Positions 1-8,972 of a stretch of DNA of 64,000 bases are shown piece by piece. Each line of letters begins with the position of its first letter. Position 1 is the first letter of the stretch. The position numbers were made by a program, and so were the translations under genes. Location: positions 169,143-233,142 of the forward strand of contig DIYO01000005.1 in NCBI GenBank assembly GCA_002427755.1, written 5' to 3'. The DNA is from Roseivirga sp. UBA6052 (GTDB lineage Bacteria > Bacteroidota > Bacteroidia > Cytophagales > Cyclobacteriaceae). The notes beneath the pieces were generated by a model. The model did no database searches and was not told where the DNA came from. It saw nothing but the letters and a program-made list of their open reading frames with translations.

Positions 1-216
1 CATTGAAACCTGACCAATTTCAAATTCCAACAATGGACCTACAGCACCTTTTTTAATCCTCCATTTCAGCTCAACTTTATAATTGGGCCCTTCTCCATTA
101 GGCTCGACATTGAAAAAATTAAACTCCCAGCCTGGATTCCAACCAGGAACCTGAGCTTGTGAGGTAGTAGCAAATATGATACTGAAAACTGTGAGCAGAA
201 ATAATCTCTTAAACAT
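1..216 (-). CDS. secreted protein of unknown function, 3' end outside window
   Basis: An open frame of 72 codons starts with ATG at 216 and runs off the left edge, so only the N-terminus is visible. It opens with a typical signal peptide (Met-Phe-Lys-Arg, a hydrophobic run, then Ser-Gln-Ala-Gln as the likely cleavage region), followed by an aromatic and charged stretch with no motif I recognise. It starts only three bases after the stop of the FISUMP-domain gene upstream, so the two are almost certainly co-transcribed and may serve the same envelope or surface function. Function unknown. Confidence 0.7.
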   Translation of the reverse strand, partial: MFKRLFLLTVFSIIFATTSQAQVPGWNPGWEFNFFNVEPNGEGPNYKVELKWRIKKGAVGPLLEFEIGQVSM

Positions 217-219
217 GAG

Positions 220-948
220 TTATTCTTTTATACACCTTAATGTAAGACCTACTGATTTATTCAAAACCTTAGTATTGAGTTTATCTATCTTATTGTCAAG
301 ACTCATCCCAATTATTTTTGAACTACTAATAGAATTAGATGTCCACCAAACTACCTCATTAAAGGTTTCTGAAAATCCTAAACTTGGATCGAATACGCCA
401 GCTGGCTGAGCTCCAAAATTAAAGCTATTGACATTGTTGGCATTGAGCAAAAAATTGTCTTTCCACCCTTTGCTCTTCAGCTTACCTCCGTAATTGGCAC
501 CACCTAAACTCCGATCCAATTTTTCCCAATCGTCTGTGGTTGGAACTCTAAAGCCTGCAGGTGCTAAGCCTCTTTTATCATTTACAGCATACCAATTGTA
601 AAATAGACCAAAGCGATCTTCTGTTTTGGGATTAAAATTTAAGTAGCACCACGCGGCTTCTTGATTAGCAATTGCTTGATTCCACTCCTCAATGCTATTC
701 ACCTGTTTAATCACATCCCCATTTCTGAACCTCCTTGCTTTCAAACTCTTACCAATCCATGTGGTATTAGCAATATTCGTGGTGGCATAGCTCACATTTC
801 GGACATCCTTTTCTTTCGTACTAGATGACCCGAAATCCATAGGTTTGAACTTGGCATTAACAGAGGAGTAACTTTGGCTCATCCCATTTTGTATTGTCAA
901 AACGAACGCAATACATATAAAACAAACCAGTCTGATTTTATATCTCAT
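220..948 (-). CDS. secreted FISUMP-domain protein
   Basis: A 242-residue protein with an N-terminal signal peptide (hydrophobic residues 5-20, then Gly-Met-Ser-Gln-Ser). The region from about residue 95 to 240 matches the pattern of the Fibrobacter succinogenes major paralogous (FISUMP) domain: Trp-Cys-Tyr-Leu, then FGLFYNWYAV, then LAPAGFRVPTTDDWE, and a C-terminal Gly-Leu-Thr-Leu-Arg-Cys-Ile segment. This domain is frequent in secreted and lipid-anchored Bacteroidetes proteins and its role is not well defined. The gene is the first of a two-gene unit with the partial secreted protein downstream (three-base gap). Assignment to the domain is firm; the function is unknown. Confidence 0.8.
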   Translation of the reverse strand: MRYKIRLVCFICIAFVLTIQNGMSQSYSSVNAKFKPMDFGSSSTKEKDVRNVSYATTNIANTTWIGKSLKARRFRNGDVIKQVNSIEEWNQAIANQEAAWCYLNFNPKTEDRFGLFYNWYAVNDKRGLAPAGFRVPTTDDWEKLDRSLGGANYGGKLKSKGWKDNFLLNANNVNSFNFGAQPAGVFDPSLGFSETFNEVVWWTSNSISSSKIIGMSLDNKIDKLNTKVLNKSVGLTLRCIKE

Positions 949-1064
949 ACCTTAAATCAAGTAGAATAATTAGAACTGTAAAAAGAAGAGTTATCAACAA
1001 CCACTTTTTCAGCATGAACAACTCTTCATTAGACAAATTCTGAAGCGTATTAATTTGACCTAAA

Positions 1065-1095
1065 CAAAAAACCCTGATCACAAATCAGGGTTTTG
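1065..1095 (-). terminator. rho-independent terminator of gcvP
   Basis: An 11-bp perfect stem (AAAACCCTGAT paired with ATCAGGGTTTT) with a short loop. Read on the minus strand it ends in a T run, about 20 bases after the gcvP stop. The A-rich start also gives a weaker T tract on the plus strand. Confidence 0.85.
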
Positions 1096-1115
1096 AAGTT
1101 CAGTTCAATTAGTCT

Positions 1116-4019
1116 TTAAGCAACAACCTCTTCCTCTTCATATTCTGAAACAGGAATACAGCTACACATGAGATTTCTATCGCCAAAAGCAGAATCTATT
1201 CTACCTACAGAAGGCCAGAATTTTGCTTCCTTGACGTATTCAGCAGGAAAAGCCGCTTTCTCTCTTGAATAAGGCATATTCCACTGCGTTGCCATAGCCA
1301 CTGCTGCCGTATGCGGTGCATTATTCAAGACATTATTACCTTGCTCTGCCGTGCCATCTGCTATTTCTTGAATCTCTGATCTAATACCTATTAGTGCATC
1401 ACAGAATTTATCTAGCTCAGCTTTCGATTCAGATTCTGTAGGCTCAATCATAACAGTACCCGCTACTGGGAATGATACAGTTGGGGCATGATATCCATAG
1501 TCCATCAAACGCTTAGCAATGTCTTCCACCTCTATACCATGCTGTTTAAAATCTCTACAATCAACAATCATTTCGTGAGCAGAATGCCCTTTAGTACCGG
1601 TATAAAGAATTGAGTACTTACCCTCTAATCTTGCCTTGATATAATTGGCATTTAGAATAGCAATCTTAGTAGCATTTGTAAGTCCCTCTGCTCCCATCAT
1701 AGAGATGTATGCATAAGAGATAGTTAGAATACTCGCAGAACCCCAAGGCGCGGCTGAAACTGCCGAAATAGCCTGATCACCACCAGTTTTTGCCATTGTA
1801 CTACCTGGTAAGAATGGCGCCAAGTGTGCCGCTACTCCAATTGGTCCCATTCCTGGTCCACCTCCACCATGAGGTATACAGAAAGTCTTGTGCAGGTTTA
1901 AATGGCAAACATCAGCTCCGATTAGTCCCGGACTTGTTAAACCCACTTGAGCATTCATGTTGGCACCATCCATGTATACTTGGCCGCCATGCTCGTGAAT
2001 TAATGCACAGATTTCCTTAATGTTTTCTTCGAATACACCATGTGTAGATGGATAGGTAACCATTAAAGCTGAAAGGTTTTCACTATGCTGTAATACCTTA
2101 GCTTGTAAATCTTCCCAATCTACATTTCCACGATCATCACATTTAACAATTACCACTTTCATACCGGCCATTACGGCAGATGCTGGATTAGTTCCATGTG
2201 CAGATTCAGGTATTAGTGCAATATTTCTATGATGATCTCCTCTGCTTTGATGATAAGCTCTAATCACCATGAGACCTGTGTATTCTCCTTGTGCACCTGA
2301 GTTTGGTTGTAAAGAAGTATCAGCAAAACCGGTAATTTCAGACAACCAGTTTACCAAATCTTTGAACATGTGCTGGTAGCCTTCTGTCTGATCAGCTGGT
2401 GCAAAAGGGTGCATATTACCGAATTCAGGCCACGTTACTGGAATCATCTCAGTAGTGGCATTCAACTTCATAGTACAAGAACCGAGCGAAATCATAGAAT
2501 GCACAAGAGAAAGATCCTTATTCTCTAACTTCTTGATGTATCTCAACATTTCATGCTCAGACTGGTATTGGTTAAATACCGGGTGAGTCATGAAGTCTGA
2601 ACTTCTATTCAGGCCTCCTTCAAACTCAATCGCAACGTTCTTTGCCTCAGCAAAAACATCAAAGCTTAACTCAGCTCCTTTTAAATCAGAGAAAACCTGT
2701 AAAACAGTTTCAACTTCTTCCAAAAGAGTTGTTTCATCAACGGCAATTCCAACATTTCCATTTTCAAAATACCTGAAGTTAATTTCTCTTGCTTCAGCTA
2801 TTTCTCTCAATTGATTAGCCTCATCATTATTTAATTCAATCTGAAGTGTATCGAAATACGCTTGGTTCAATTGATTAAAGCCGAGGCTATTTAATCCTGC
2901 TTCGAGTAATCTAGCTTTACCATTAATTTGAGAAGCAATACCTTTTAAACCTTCTGGTCCGTGGTATACTCCATACATACCCGCCATAACGCCAAGCAAA
3001 ACTTGAGCTGTACAGATATTTGAAGTGGCCTTTTCTCTACGAATATGTTGCTCCCTAGTCTGAAGCGCCATTCTGTACGCCTTATTACCATTGGTATCAA
3101 CAGACACGCCAATAATTCTACCAGGGATCTGACGTTTGAAATCTTCTTTAGTAGCAAAATATGCCGCGTGTGGCCCACCAAATCCCATTGGCACACCAAA
3201 ACGTTGTGTTGTACCCACAACTGCATCCGCTCCCATTTCGCCTGGAGGTGTTAATAGCACTAAAGACATTAAGTCTGCTGCTGCTGCAACAAAAACATTA
3301 TTTTCTTTGGCCGCAGCGATGAAATTAGAATAGTTTACAACTGAGCCATCACCACCTGGATACTGGAAAAGCACACCGTAAAGTTCAGGATCTGTTACAT
3401 CTAGCGTATTGATATCCTCAATAACCAAATCGATACCTACAGGAATTGCTCTTGTCTTAAGTATATCAAGGGTCTGAGGAAAAGTGTTGGCATCAACAAA
3501 GAACTTGTTCGACTTTTTCTTATCCTTTTTTCTTAGACCAGCGAACATGGTCATTGCCTCAGCTGCCGCAGTACCTTCGTCTAATAGAGACGCATTGGCA
3601 ATAGGCATTCCGGTCAAATCCATTACCATAGTCTGGAAGTTGATTAGCGCCTCTAGCCTACCTTGAGCAATTTCAGCTTGGTACGGAGTATAAGCTGTAT
3701 ACCAACCTGGATTTTCTAGAATGTTTCTTTGAATAACTCCTGGCACGATTGTACCATAGTATCCCATACCGATATAAGATTTAAACTGCTTATTCTTAGC
3801 AGCCATCTCTTTCAAATCCTTTAAAAACCTAAACTCACTCTTCGCCTTTGGAAGATTCATCTCAGTTCTCAACCTGATGCTTTCAGGAACGGTTTCATCA
3901 ATTAATTGGTCTAAGCTCTCTACGCCAATAGCAGACAACATTTCATCAACTTCTGATGGAAGCGGACCGTTATGACGGTCTTCAAATTTTAGGAATTGGG
4001 TTAAATCAACTTTACTCAT
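1116..4019 (-). CDS. gcvP: glycine dehydrogenase (aminomethyl-transferring), P protein
   Basis: The full-length P protein of the glycine cleavage system, which decarboxylates glycine and transfers the aminomethyl group to lipoylated GcvH. It is a fused (alpha plus beta) single-chain form of 967 residues, normal for the family. The PLP-binding lysine is K711 in the motif HLNLHKTF, followed by the glycine-rich segment HGGGGPGMGPIG. The frame is open back to an ATG at 4142. I chose the ATG at 4019 because family members begin near this point, a GGAG lies nine bases upstream, and a perfect TAnnTTTG promoter box sits between the two candidate starts. It is monocistronic and ends at a strong terminator. 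The other system genes (gcvT, gcvH) are not in the window. Confidence 0.95.
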   Translation of the reverse strand: MSKVDLTQFLKFEDRHNGPLPSEVDEMLSAIGVESLDQLIDETVPESIRLRTEMNLPKAKSEFRFLKDLKEMAAKNKQFKSYIGMGYYGTIVPGVIQRNILENPGWYTAYTPYQAEIAQGRLEALINFQTMVMDLTGMPIANASLLDEGTAAAEAMTMFAGLRKKDKKKSNKFFVDANTFPQTLDILKTRAIPVGIDLVIEDINTLDVTDPELYGVLFQYPGGDGSVVNYSNFIAAAKENNVFVAAAADLMSLVLLTPPGEMGADAVVGTTQRFGVPMGFGGPHAAYFATKEDFKRQIPGRIIGVSVDTNGNKAYRMALQTREQHIRREKATSNICTAQVLLGVMAGMYGVYHGPEGLKGIASQINGKARLLEAGLNSLGFNQLNQAYFDTLQIELNNDEANQLREIAEAREINFRYFENGNVGIAVDETTLLEEVETVLQVFSDLKGAELSFDVFAEAKNVAIEFEGGLNRSSDFMTHPVFNQYQSEHEMLRYIKKLENKDLSLVHSMISLGSCTMKLNATTEMIPVTWPEFGNMHPFAPADQTEGYQHMFKDLVNWLSEITGFADTSLQPNSGAQGEYTGLMVIRAYHQSRGDHHRNIALIPESAHGTNPASAVMAGMKVVIVKCDDRGNVDWEDLQAKVLQHSENLSALMVTYPSTHGVFEENIKEICALIHEHGGQVYMDGANMNAQVGLTSPGLIGADVCHLNLHKTFCIPHGGGGPGMGPIGVAAHLAPFLPGSTMAKTGGDQAISAVSAAPWGSASILTISYAYISMMGAEGLTNATKIAILNANYIKARLEGKYSILYTGTKGHSAHEMIVDCRDFKQHGIEVEDIAKRLMDYGYHAPTVSFPVAGTVMIEPTESESKAELDKFCDALIGIRSEIQEIADGTAEQGNNVLNNAPHTAAVAMATQWNMPYSREKAAFPAEYVKEAKFWPSVGRIDSAFGDRNLMCSCIPVSEYEEEEVVA

Positions 4020-4065
4020 TCTAATCTCCAAATAGGTATCAAATTTCTCCTTACAAAAAGATGCA

Positions 4066-4073
4066 CAAAGGTA
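4066..4073 (-). promoter_or_regulatory. candidate -7 box for gcvP
   Basis: TACCTTTG on the minus strand, a perfect match to the Bacteroidetes -7 consensus TAnnTTTG, 47 bases upstream of the preferred gcvP start. No clear -33 TTTG was found. Confidence 0.5.
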
Positions 4074-4161
4074 TGTTACAAGACACTGAATTCCATGTAC
4101 ATCGGCAATAAAAAACAAGCCCAATCTATCGTTCTGCAACACTGTTGCATCGAATAATCTT

Positions 4162-4169
4162 TAGCTTTG
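4162..4169 (+). promoter_or_regulatory. candidate -7 box for the M28 peptidase gene
   Basis: TAGCTTTG, a perfect TAnnTTTG match, 38 bases before the ATG at 4207. A TTG at 4145 is closer than the usual -33 spacing, so the upstream half is weak. Confidence 0.45.
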
Positions 4170-4206
4170 AATCGCTAAAAATTTGTTACAATAAATTGTT
4201 TGTAAA

Positions 4207-5676
4207 ATGAGGAAATTAAAAGCATCAATTCTCGGCTTAGCCATTGCTTCTGTAAGCTTAATGGCGCAAGACCAAATAGCCGTGAAATATGCCAACACAA
4301 TTACCGAAGAAGACATGAAAGCTAAGCTTTCAATTTTGGCTTCAGATGAATTCGGTGGTAGAGAAACTGGTACAGAAGGCCAGAAAAAAGCTTCAAAATT
4401 CTTAGAAGACTTCTATGCCAAAGTAGGCTTAGCAGGGCCTGTGGAGGGCACTTACCGTCAGAAATTTAGCATGTATCAATCAGACTGGTCTGATGTTTAC
4501 ATCAAAGCTAAGAGCGGCAAAAAAATGAACGGTAAGGATTTCATTTTCCTTGGAAGTGCCGATATGGATAAAGAAATGAAGTTAGAAACAGCTTATGTTG
4601 GCGATGCTTCTGATCTAAGTAATATGGATCTTAACGGAAAAGGGGTAATGACTACTGCAAGGGGTAGAGAAGCTTTAGGTAATCTCAATGAGGCTGGTGC
4701 TGCTGCAATTTTTGTTGTTTCCGGTAACGATGAACAATTCATGCAGACGTTACCTCGTCAAGCAAGATTCAGACTTAAAAGTAGACTTAGGTTCACTAAA
4801 GAACTTTCTGGCAATGCTAGCATGATCTTTAACATTACCAAGGCCATGGCTGCTGAGCTAATGAATACTTCTGCTGACAAGCTTAGCACTGATACCAAGG
4901 CACGCACGATCAGATTTATGGTAAAGCAGAAGTTAGTTGAAGTAAAGACTGAAAACATGATGGCTTACCTTGAAGGTACAGATCTAAAAGATGAATTATT
5001 GGTTATCTCTTCTCACTATGATCACATAGGCCAGAATGAAGATGGAACTGTAATTAATAATGGAGCAGATGATGACGGATCTGGTACCACAGGTGTAATG
5101 GAAATTGCAGAAGCATTTGCACAAGCTGCTGCAGAAGGCCACAGACCAAGAAGAAGCGTTTTATTCCTGAATGTTACTGGTGAAGAAAAAGGACTTTTAG
5201 GATCTGCCTATTATGCAGACAATCCTGTCTTTCCTATTGAGAACACAGTGAACAACTTGAATATCGATATGATTGGCAGAGTTGATCCTGAGCACGAAGA
5301 ATCAGGAAATAGAGACTATGTATATGTAATTGGTTCTGAAAAACTTTCTAGTCATTTGAAGATCATTTCTGAGTATGCTAACATTACTTATACAGGTCTT
5401 GATTTAGATTATAGGTTTGATGATCCGAATGATAGAAACAGATTCTATTACAGGTCTGATCATTATAACTTCGCCAAGAGCGGTATTCCGATCATCTTCT
5501 ATTTTAACGGAACCCACCCAGACTACCACAGACCTACGGACACTGTAGATAAAATTACTTTCGATGTGATGGCCAAAAGAGCTCAGTTGGTATTCCACAC
5601 GGCTTGGATTCTTGTTAATAGGGATGAAAGAACTCCTGTTGACAGAACTGATGATATGGATTACGGTTCAAGATAA
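4207..5676 (+). CDS. secreted M28 family zinc aminopeptidase
   Basis: A 489-residue exported metallopeptidase. Residues 1-21 form a signal peptide ending Met-Ala-Gln. A PA-like insert may occupy about residues 95-230, and the M28 catalytic domain follows. The ligands expected for two zinc ions are visible: H270 in SSHYDHIG, D288 in NNGADDDGSG, the catalytic Glu pair E326-E327 in TGEEKG, an Asp in NIDMIGRVD, and a His at H437 or H441 in THPDYHRPTD. These proteins trim peptides in the periplasm or outside the cell. It is a single gene diverging from gcvP, with a terminator directly after it. The substrate is unknown. Confidence 0.9.
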   Translation: MRKLKASILGLAIASVSLMAQDQIAVKYANTITEEDMKAKLSILASDEFGGRETGTEGQKKASKFLEDFYAKVGLAGPVEGTYRQKFSMYQSDWSDVYIKAKSGKKMNGKDFIFLGSADMDKEMKLETAYVGDASDLSNMDLNGKGVMTTARGREALGNLNEAGAAAIFVVSGNDEQFMQTLPRQARFRLKSRLRFTKELSGNASMIFNITKAMAAELMNTSADKLSTDTKARTIRFMVKQKLVEVKTENMMAYLEGTDLKDELLVISSHYDHIGQNEDGTVINNGADDDGSGTTGVMEIAEAFAQAAAEGHRPRRSVLFLNVTGEEKGLLGSAYYADNPVFPIENTVNNLNIDMIGRVDPEHEESGNRDYVYVIGSEKLSSHLKIISEYANITYTGLDLDYRFDDPNDRNRFYYRSDHYNFAKSGIPIIFYFNGTHPDYHRPTDTVDKITFDVMAKRAQLVFHTAWILVNRDERTPVDRTDDMDYGSR

Positions 5677-5702
5677 GGAATAACAAAAAATCAGATAAAT
5701 TG

Positions 5703-5730
5703 AGGCTATCGATAATGATAGCCTTTTTTT
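5703..5730 (+). terminator. terminator abutting the next start codon
   Basis: An 8-bp perfect stem AGGCTATC/GATAGCCT with loop GATAAT and seven Ts (5724-5730). The T tract is followed immediately by the ATG of the DUF1835 gene at 5731, leaving no room for a conventional leader. Confidence 0.85.
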
Positions 5731-6651
5731 ATGGTCAAGAATCTACATATCCTCAACGGTGAGAGCACACTTTCCTTATTCAAACAAAGTAATCTAGAGG
5801 GCGATACCTTTGTATGGCAAGAAGTACTGTGCGAAGGGCCAACTCAGCAAAACATTACAACTGATGAATTCTGGAAAGAACGTACTGAATTCATGACCAA
5901 ATTCTTTGAGATCACTGAAGAAGACTTCTCTGAAAAAGTAGTAACCCCATTTAGAAAACTTGAAAAGGAGATTGATGTATACAGCGAAATTATTCTGTGG
6001 TTCGAATATGATTTATTCTGCCAGATAAACATGATCGCGCTCCTGAGTTGGCTGAAAGACTTAGATCTCACGGGGCAAATTTCTCTTATATGTGTAGGTG
6101 AATCCGAAGAATCTGAGAACTTAATTGGATTAGGTCAAGTACCTGCAGAGAAATACCCTGAACTTTATGATAAGAGAGTAAAATTGAATACCAGAGAGTT
6201 GACACATGCACAAGACACTTGGCAAACCTACTGCTCTCAATACCCAGATGACCTCTATAATTTCATCCTCCTTAAGATGGAGGAATTTCAATATTTGCCT
6301 GCCGCCCTTGAATGCCACCTTAAGAGATTTCCTTTTTCTAATAATGGTTTGACTGAAATTGAAAATAAGGCAATTGAGCTGTACCAATCAGGAATACATG
6401 ATGACTTCAAAATTGTTGGTCAATTATTGAGATGGCAATCGCATTATGGCTTTGGTGACCTGCAGTATTTCAATACGCTAGAGTTTCTTAAATCAGTTTT
6501 AGAAATAAATAGAGGAGATGACCTTGAAGCCTACAAAAGCGAATTAACAACACACTTAAACAGAGATTATAAGCTGGGTGGTGCTAATGTTTCGCAATGG
6601 ATTTGGGATACAAATGAAAAGGCATTGACTCCTAATGAATCAATGCCTTAA
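5731..6651 (+). CDS. DUF1835 domain-containing protein
   Basis: A 306-residue soluble protein without a signal peptide. The start LHILNGESTL followed by VLCEGP is the recognisable DUF1835 opening, which fixes the start at 5731 even though a terminator T run ends one base before it. The rest is alpha-helical and acidic, with no catalytic motif I can name. Members are sometimes found near regulators, but the molecular role is not established. The gene ends 20 bases before the convergent DUF4097-type gene. Confidence 0.75.
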   Translation: MVKNLHILNGESTLSLFKQSNLEGDTFVWQEVLCEGPTQQNITTDEFWKERTEFMTKFFEITEEDFSEKVVTPFRKLEKEIDVYSEIILWFEYDLFCQINMIALLSWLKDLDLTGQISLICVGESEESENLIGLGQVPAEKYPELYDKRVKLNTRELTHAQDTWQTYCSQYPDDLYNFILLKMEEFQYLPAALECHLKRFPFSNNGLTEIENKAIELYQSGIHDDFKIVGQLLRWQSHYGFGDLQYFNTLEFLKSVLEINRGDDLEAYKSELTTHLNRDYKLGGANVSQWIWDTNEKALTPNESMP

Positions 6652-6670
6652 AATTCTTTCTGCTATAAAA

Positions 6671-7552
6671 CTAGTTTTCAGAACTAAGTCTTACACGCCC
6701 ATCATTAACGCGAATATCGACTTCAGCATTACCACCCTTAAGCTCTAATTGAGTTCTTGATTCTGTTTCTCTAATTGTCTCAAAAGAAGAACCGGCCGAT
6801 ACGCGACCATCATCTTTTAGCACGTTGAATTTACCTCCACCTGACAATACCAAGAAATCGATACTGGCGTCATCAGCAACCAGTTCATAGACTCCTTTGT
6901 CACTTAATGAAGTTTCAACCGAAACGTCACCGTCTTCTGATCGAATCTCTAACGTGGTGAAATCAGCATTTCGAATATCAATATCACCATCATCTACACG
7001 GGCATAGAACGTTCCTTTACCACCATCCATTTTTAGATCGCCATCTTCTAATTGAATGTCAAAATCATCACCACCACAATCAATAAGCTCAATGTCTCCA
7101 TCATCTATATTCATAAAGATCTCCCCGTTGATACTTCTTATCACATAGTCATCATCATCCCCCTTTATTCTAAGTGAGCCTGTCATGGGCATTTCAATTT
7201 CTATATCATAATCAAGTGAATATGATCCCATCATTACTGAAACACCTCTGCTCTCTCTTTCCGTGATATAGAGATCGCCACTTCTTTCTTCTACATCTAC
7301 CTCAAAATTTCTTCTTCTAGAACTAATGCCTCTTACATCCTCTACCCTGTCGATAACCACATGAACATTCTTTCTATCAGTTCCCTTAATTGTAACATTG
7401 GCATCTGAAGAACTCAAATGGAGGGTTCCATCTGCAGACATATTGTATTCTTCATCTAAATGATAATCTGAGCTAGATTCTCTTTGCGCATAGGCGTTGC
7501 TAGCGACCATTAATAAGCATACCATGCTTAGTAGTAGTTGTTTTGTTTTCAT
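6671..7552 (-). CDS. exported DUF4097-type beta-repeat protein
   Basis: A 293-residue protein with a signal peptide (residues 1-22, ending Ala-Tyr-Ala-Gln). The remainder consists of short beta-strand repeats rich in Asp-Asp-Gly (for example DDGDIELIDCGGDD and VDDGDIDIRN), the pattern of the DUF4097 / putative adhesin beta-solenoid family. It is likely periplasmic or surface-exposed. The regular acidic turns suggest possible cation binding, which is inference. It lies 50 bases downstream of the helicase on the same strand, so it may share its transcript. No enzymatic residues recognised. Confidence 0.7.
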   Translation of the reverse strand: MKTKQLLLSMVCLLMVASNAYAQRESSSDYHLDEEYNMSADGTLHLSSSDANVTIKGTDRKNVHVVIDRVEDVRGISSRRRNFEVDVEERSGDLYITERESRGVSVMMGSYSLDYDIEIEMPMTGSLRIKGDDDDYVIRSINGEIFMNIDDGDIELIDCGGDDFDIQLEDGDLKMDGGKGTFYARVDDGDIDIRNADFTTLEIRSEDGDVSVETSLSDKGVYELVADDASIDFLVLSGGGKFNVLKDDGRVSAGSSFETIRETESRTQLELKGGNAEVDIRVNDGRVRLSSEN

Positions 7553-7601
7553 GATTTTGAGTTTGATTAGAGTAAAATTTACGAATTTCTAACCTAAAAG
7601 G

Positions 7602-8909
7602 CTATCTCCGTTTTCTTCCTCTACTATGACGCGATTTTGAAGCTTTAGGATGCTTGAAGCTTTTCTTTTTTTCATGAAATGCGCCTTTGAAATTAGGATC
7701 GGCCTTTTTTCTCATATTATCTAAAGCTCTCCTAATTTCTTGTAACTCTTCAAAAGGTGTCTTTTCTATTGCAACCTGCTGAGGAATTGATCTTCTTGGA
7801 ATTTCTTCATCAATTATCTTTTCAATCCGAGGCACATGTTGCATCTCCAATTCATTGGCAAAAGTGATCGCCACACCTTCATTTTCTGCTCTTCCTGTCC
7901 TACCGATACGGTGAACATAGTCTTCATAAATCAATGGCAGATCAAAATTGATTACATGGCTCACCATTGAAATATCCATGCCTCTAGCGGTAACATCTGT
8001 ACTTACCAAAACGCGTATTTCTCCTGATTTAAAATCCGTCATGGCATTCATTCTGGAGTTTTGGCCTTTATTGGCATGAATTACTCTAACCGTTCCAAGC
8101 CCTTTTCTATCAATGTATTTGGAAACGTTGTCAGCAGTCGTTCTCTTCTTCACAAAAACAATCACACGGGAAAAAGCTTCATCAGAAAGAAAGTGCTCTA
8201 GTAAATTCAGCTTAGTTCTAAAGTTGGGCACTTCATACAAAAACTGATCTATAGTATTAGCAACAGTGGCTTGAGGAGCCACCTCAACTCGCTCAGGAAA
8301 CTCCAAGAATTCTTCGGTAAGCTTAACTACATTATCGGGCATTGTTGCCGAGAATAGCAAGTTCTGTCGCTTGCGAGGAACAAGTTCTAGGATATTTCTA
8401 ATCTGAGGCATAAAGCCCATATCCATCATCTTATCTGCCTCGTCAAGAATTAAGGTCTTGATATTTCTTGGAAATAAACCTCCTTTCTTATACAAATCTA
8501 GAAAGCGTCCTGGTGTACTGATCACTATATCAACACCATTCTCTAAAGACGCTAATTGCTCCTTTGGTCCTATACCTCCGAATAGCGCAACAGCTCTCAG
8601 ATCGGTATATGTGGACAATAAATCAAAGTGACGCTTGATTTGTGTAACCAATTCCCTTGTTGGCGCCAATACTAGTGCTCTAGGATGATCTCCTTGAGCA
8701 TACTTAACTTTCATGATCAATGGTGCTAAGAAGGCAAGTGTTTTACCAGTCCCTGTTTGAGCAATCCCTAACACATCATGCCCCGCCAAGGTGATCGGAA
8801 TAGACTTCTCTTGTATTTCAGTTGGGGAGCTGAAACCCAGTTCATCTATTGCATTCAAAACCTGCCTGTTAAGTTTTAAATCCTCAAAAGTTGTACTATT
8901 CTCTCCCAT
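7602..8909 (-). CDS. DEAD-box RNA helicase, RhlE-like
   Basis: A 435-residue ATP-dependent RNA helicase. In order: a Q-motif region (residues 24-35), Walker A AQTGTGKT (50-57), PTREL (83-87), TPGR (132-135), DEAD (156-159), SAT (187-189), then the C-terminal RecA domain with ARGMDIS and HRIGRTGR. The last 40 residues are Lys/Arg/His-rich, as in RhlE-type proteins that act in ribosome assembly or RNA turnover; the precise subfamily is inferred. It is divergent from pyrC, with a 63-base gap. No symbol is given because Bacteroidetes carry several paralogues. Confidence 0.92.
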   Translation of the reverse strand: MGENSTTFEDLKLNRQVLNAIDELGFSSPTEIQEKSIPITLAGHDVLGIAQTGTGKTLAFLAPLIMKVKYAQGDHPRALVLAPTRELVTQIKRHFDLLSTYTDLRAVALFGGIGPKEQLASLENGVDIVISTPGRFLDLYKKGGLFPRNIKTLILDEADKMMDMGFMPQIRNILELVPRKRQNLLFSATMPDNVVKLTEEFLEFPERVEVAPQATVANTIDQFLYEVPNFRTKLNLLEHFLSDEAFSRVIVFVKKRTTADNVSKYIDRKGLGTVRVIHANKGQNSRMNAMTDFKSGEIRVLVSTDVTARGMDISMVSHVINFDLPLIYEDYVHRIGRTGRAENEGVAITFANELEMQHVPRIEKIIDEEIPRRSIPQQVAIEKTPFEELQEIRRALDNMRKKADPNFKGAFHEKKKSFKHPKASKSRHSRGRKRR

Positions 8910-8972
8910 TTAGGCAGTTCTGTCTTAATTTAGGCTTGCAATTACGCTAAACCTTAAACAAAATAAAATCCT

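Noticed and set aside
4020..4142. Long gcvP start at 4142
   Set aside because: The extra 41 residues do not resemble the family, and a promoter box lies inside them.
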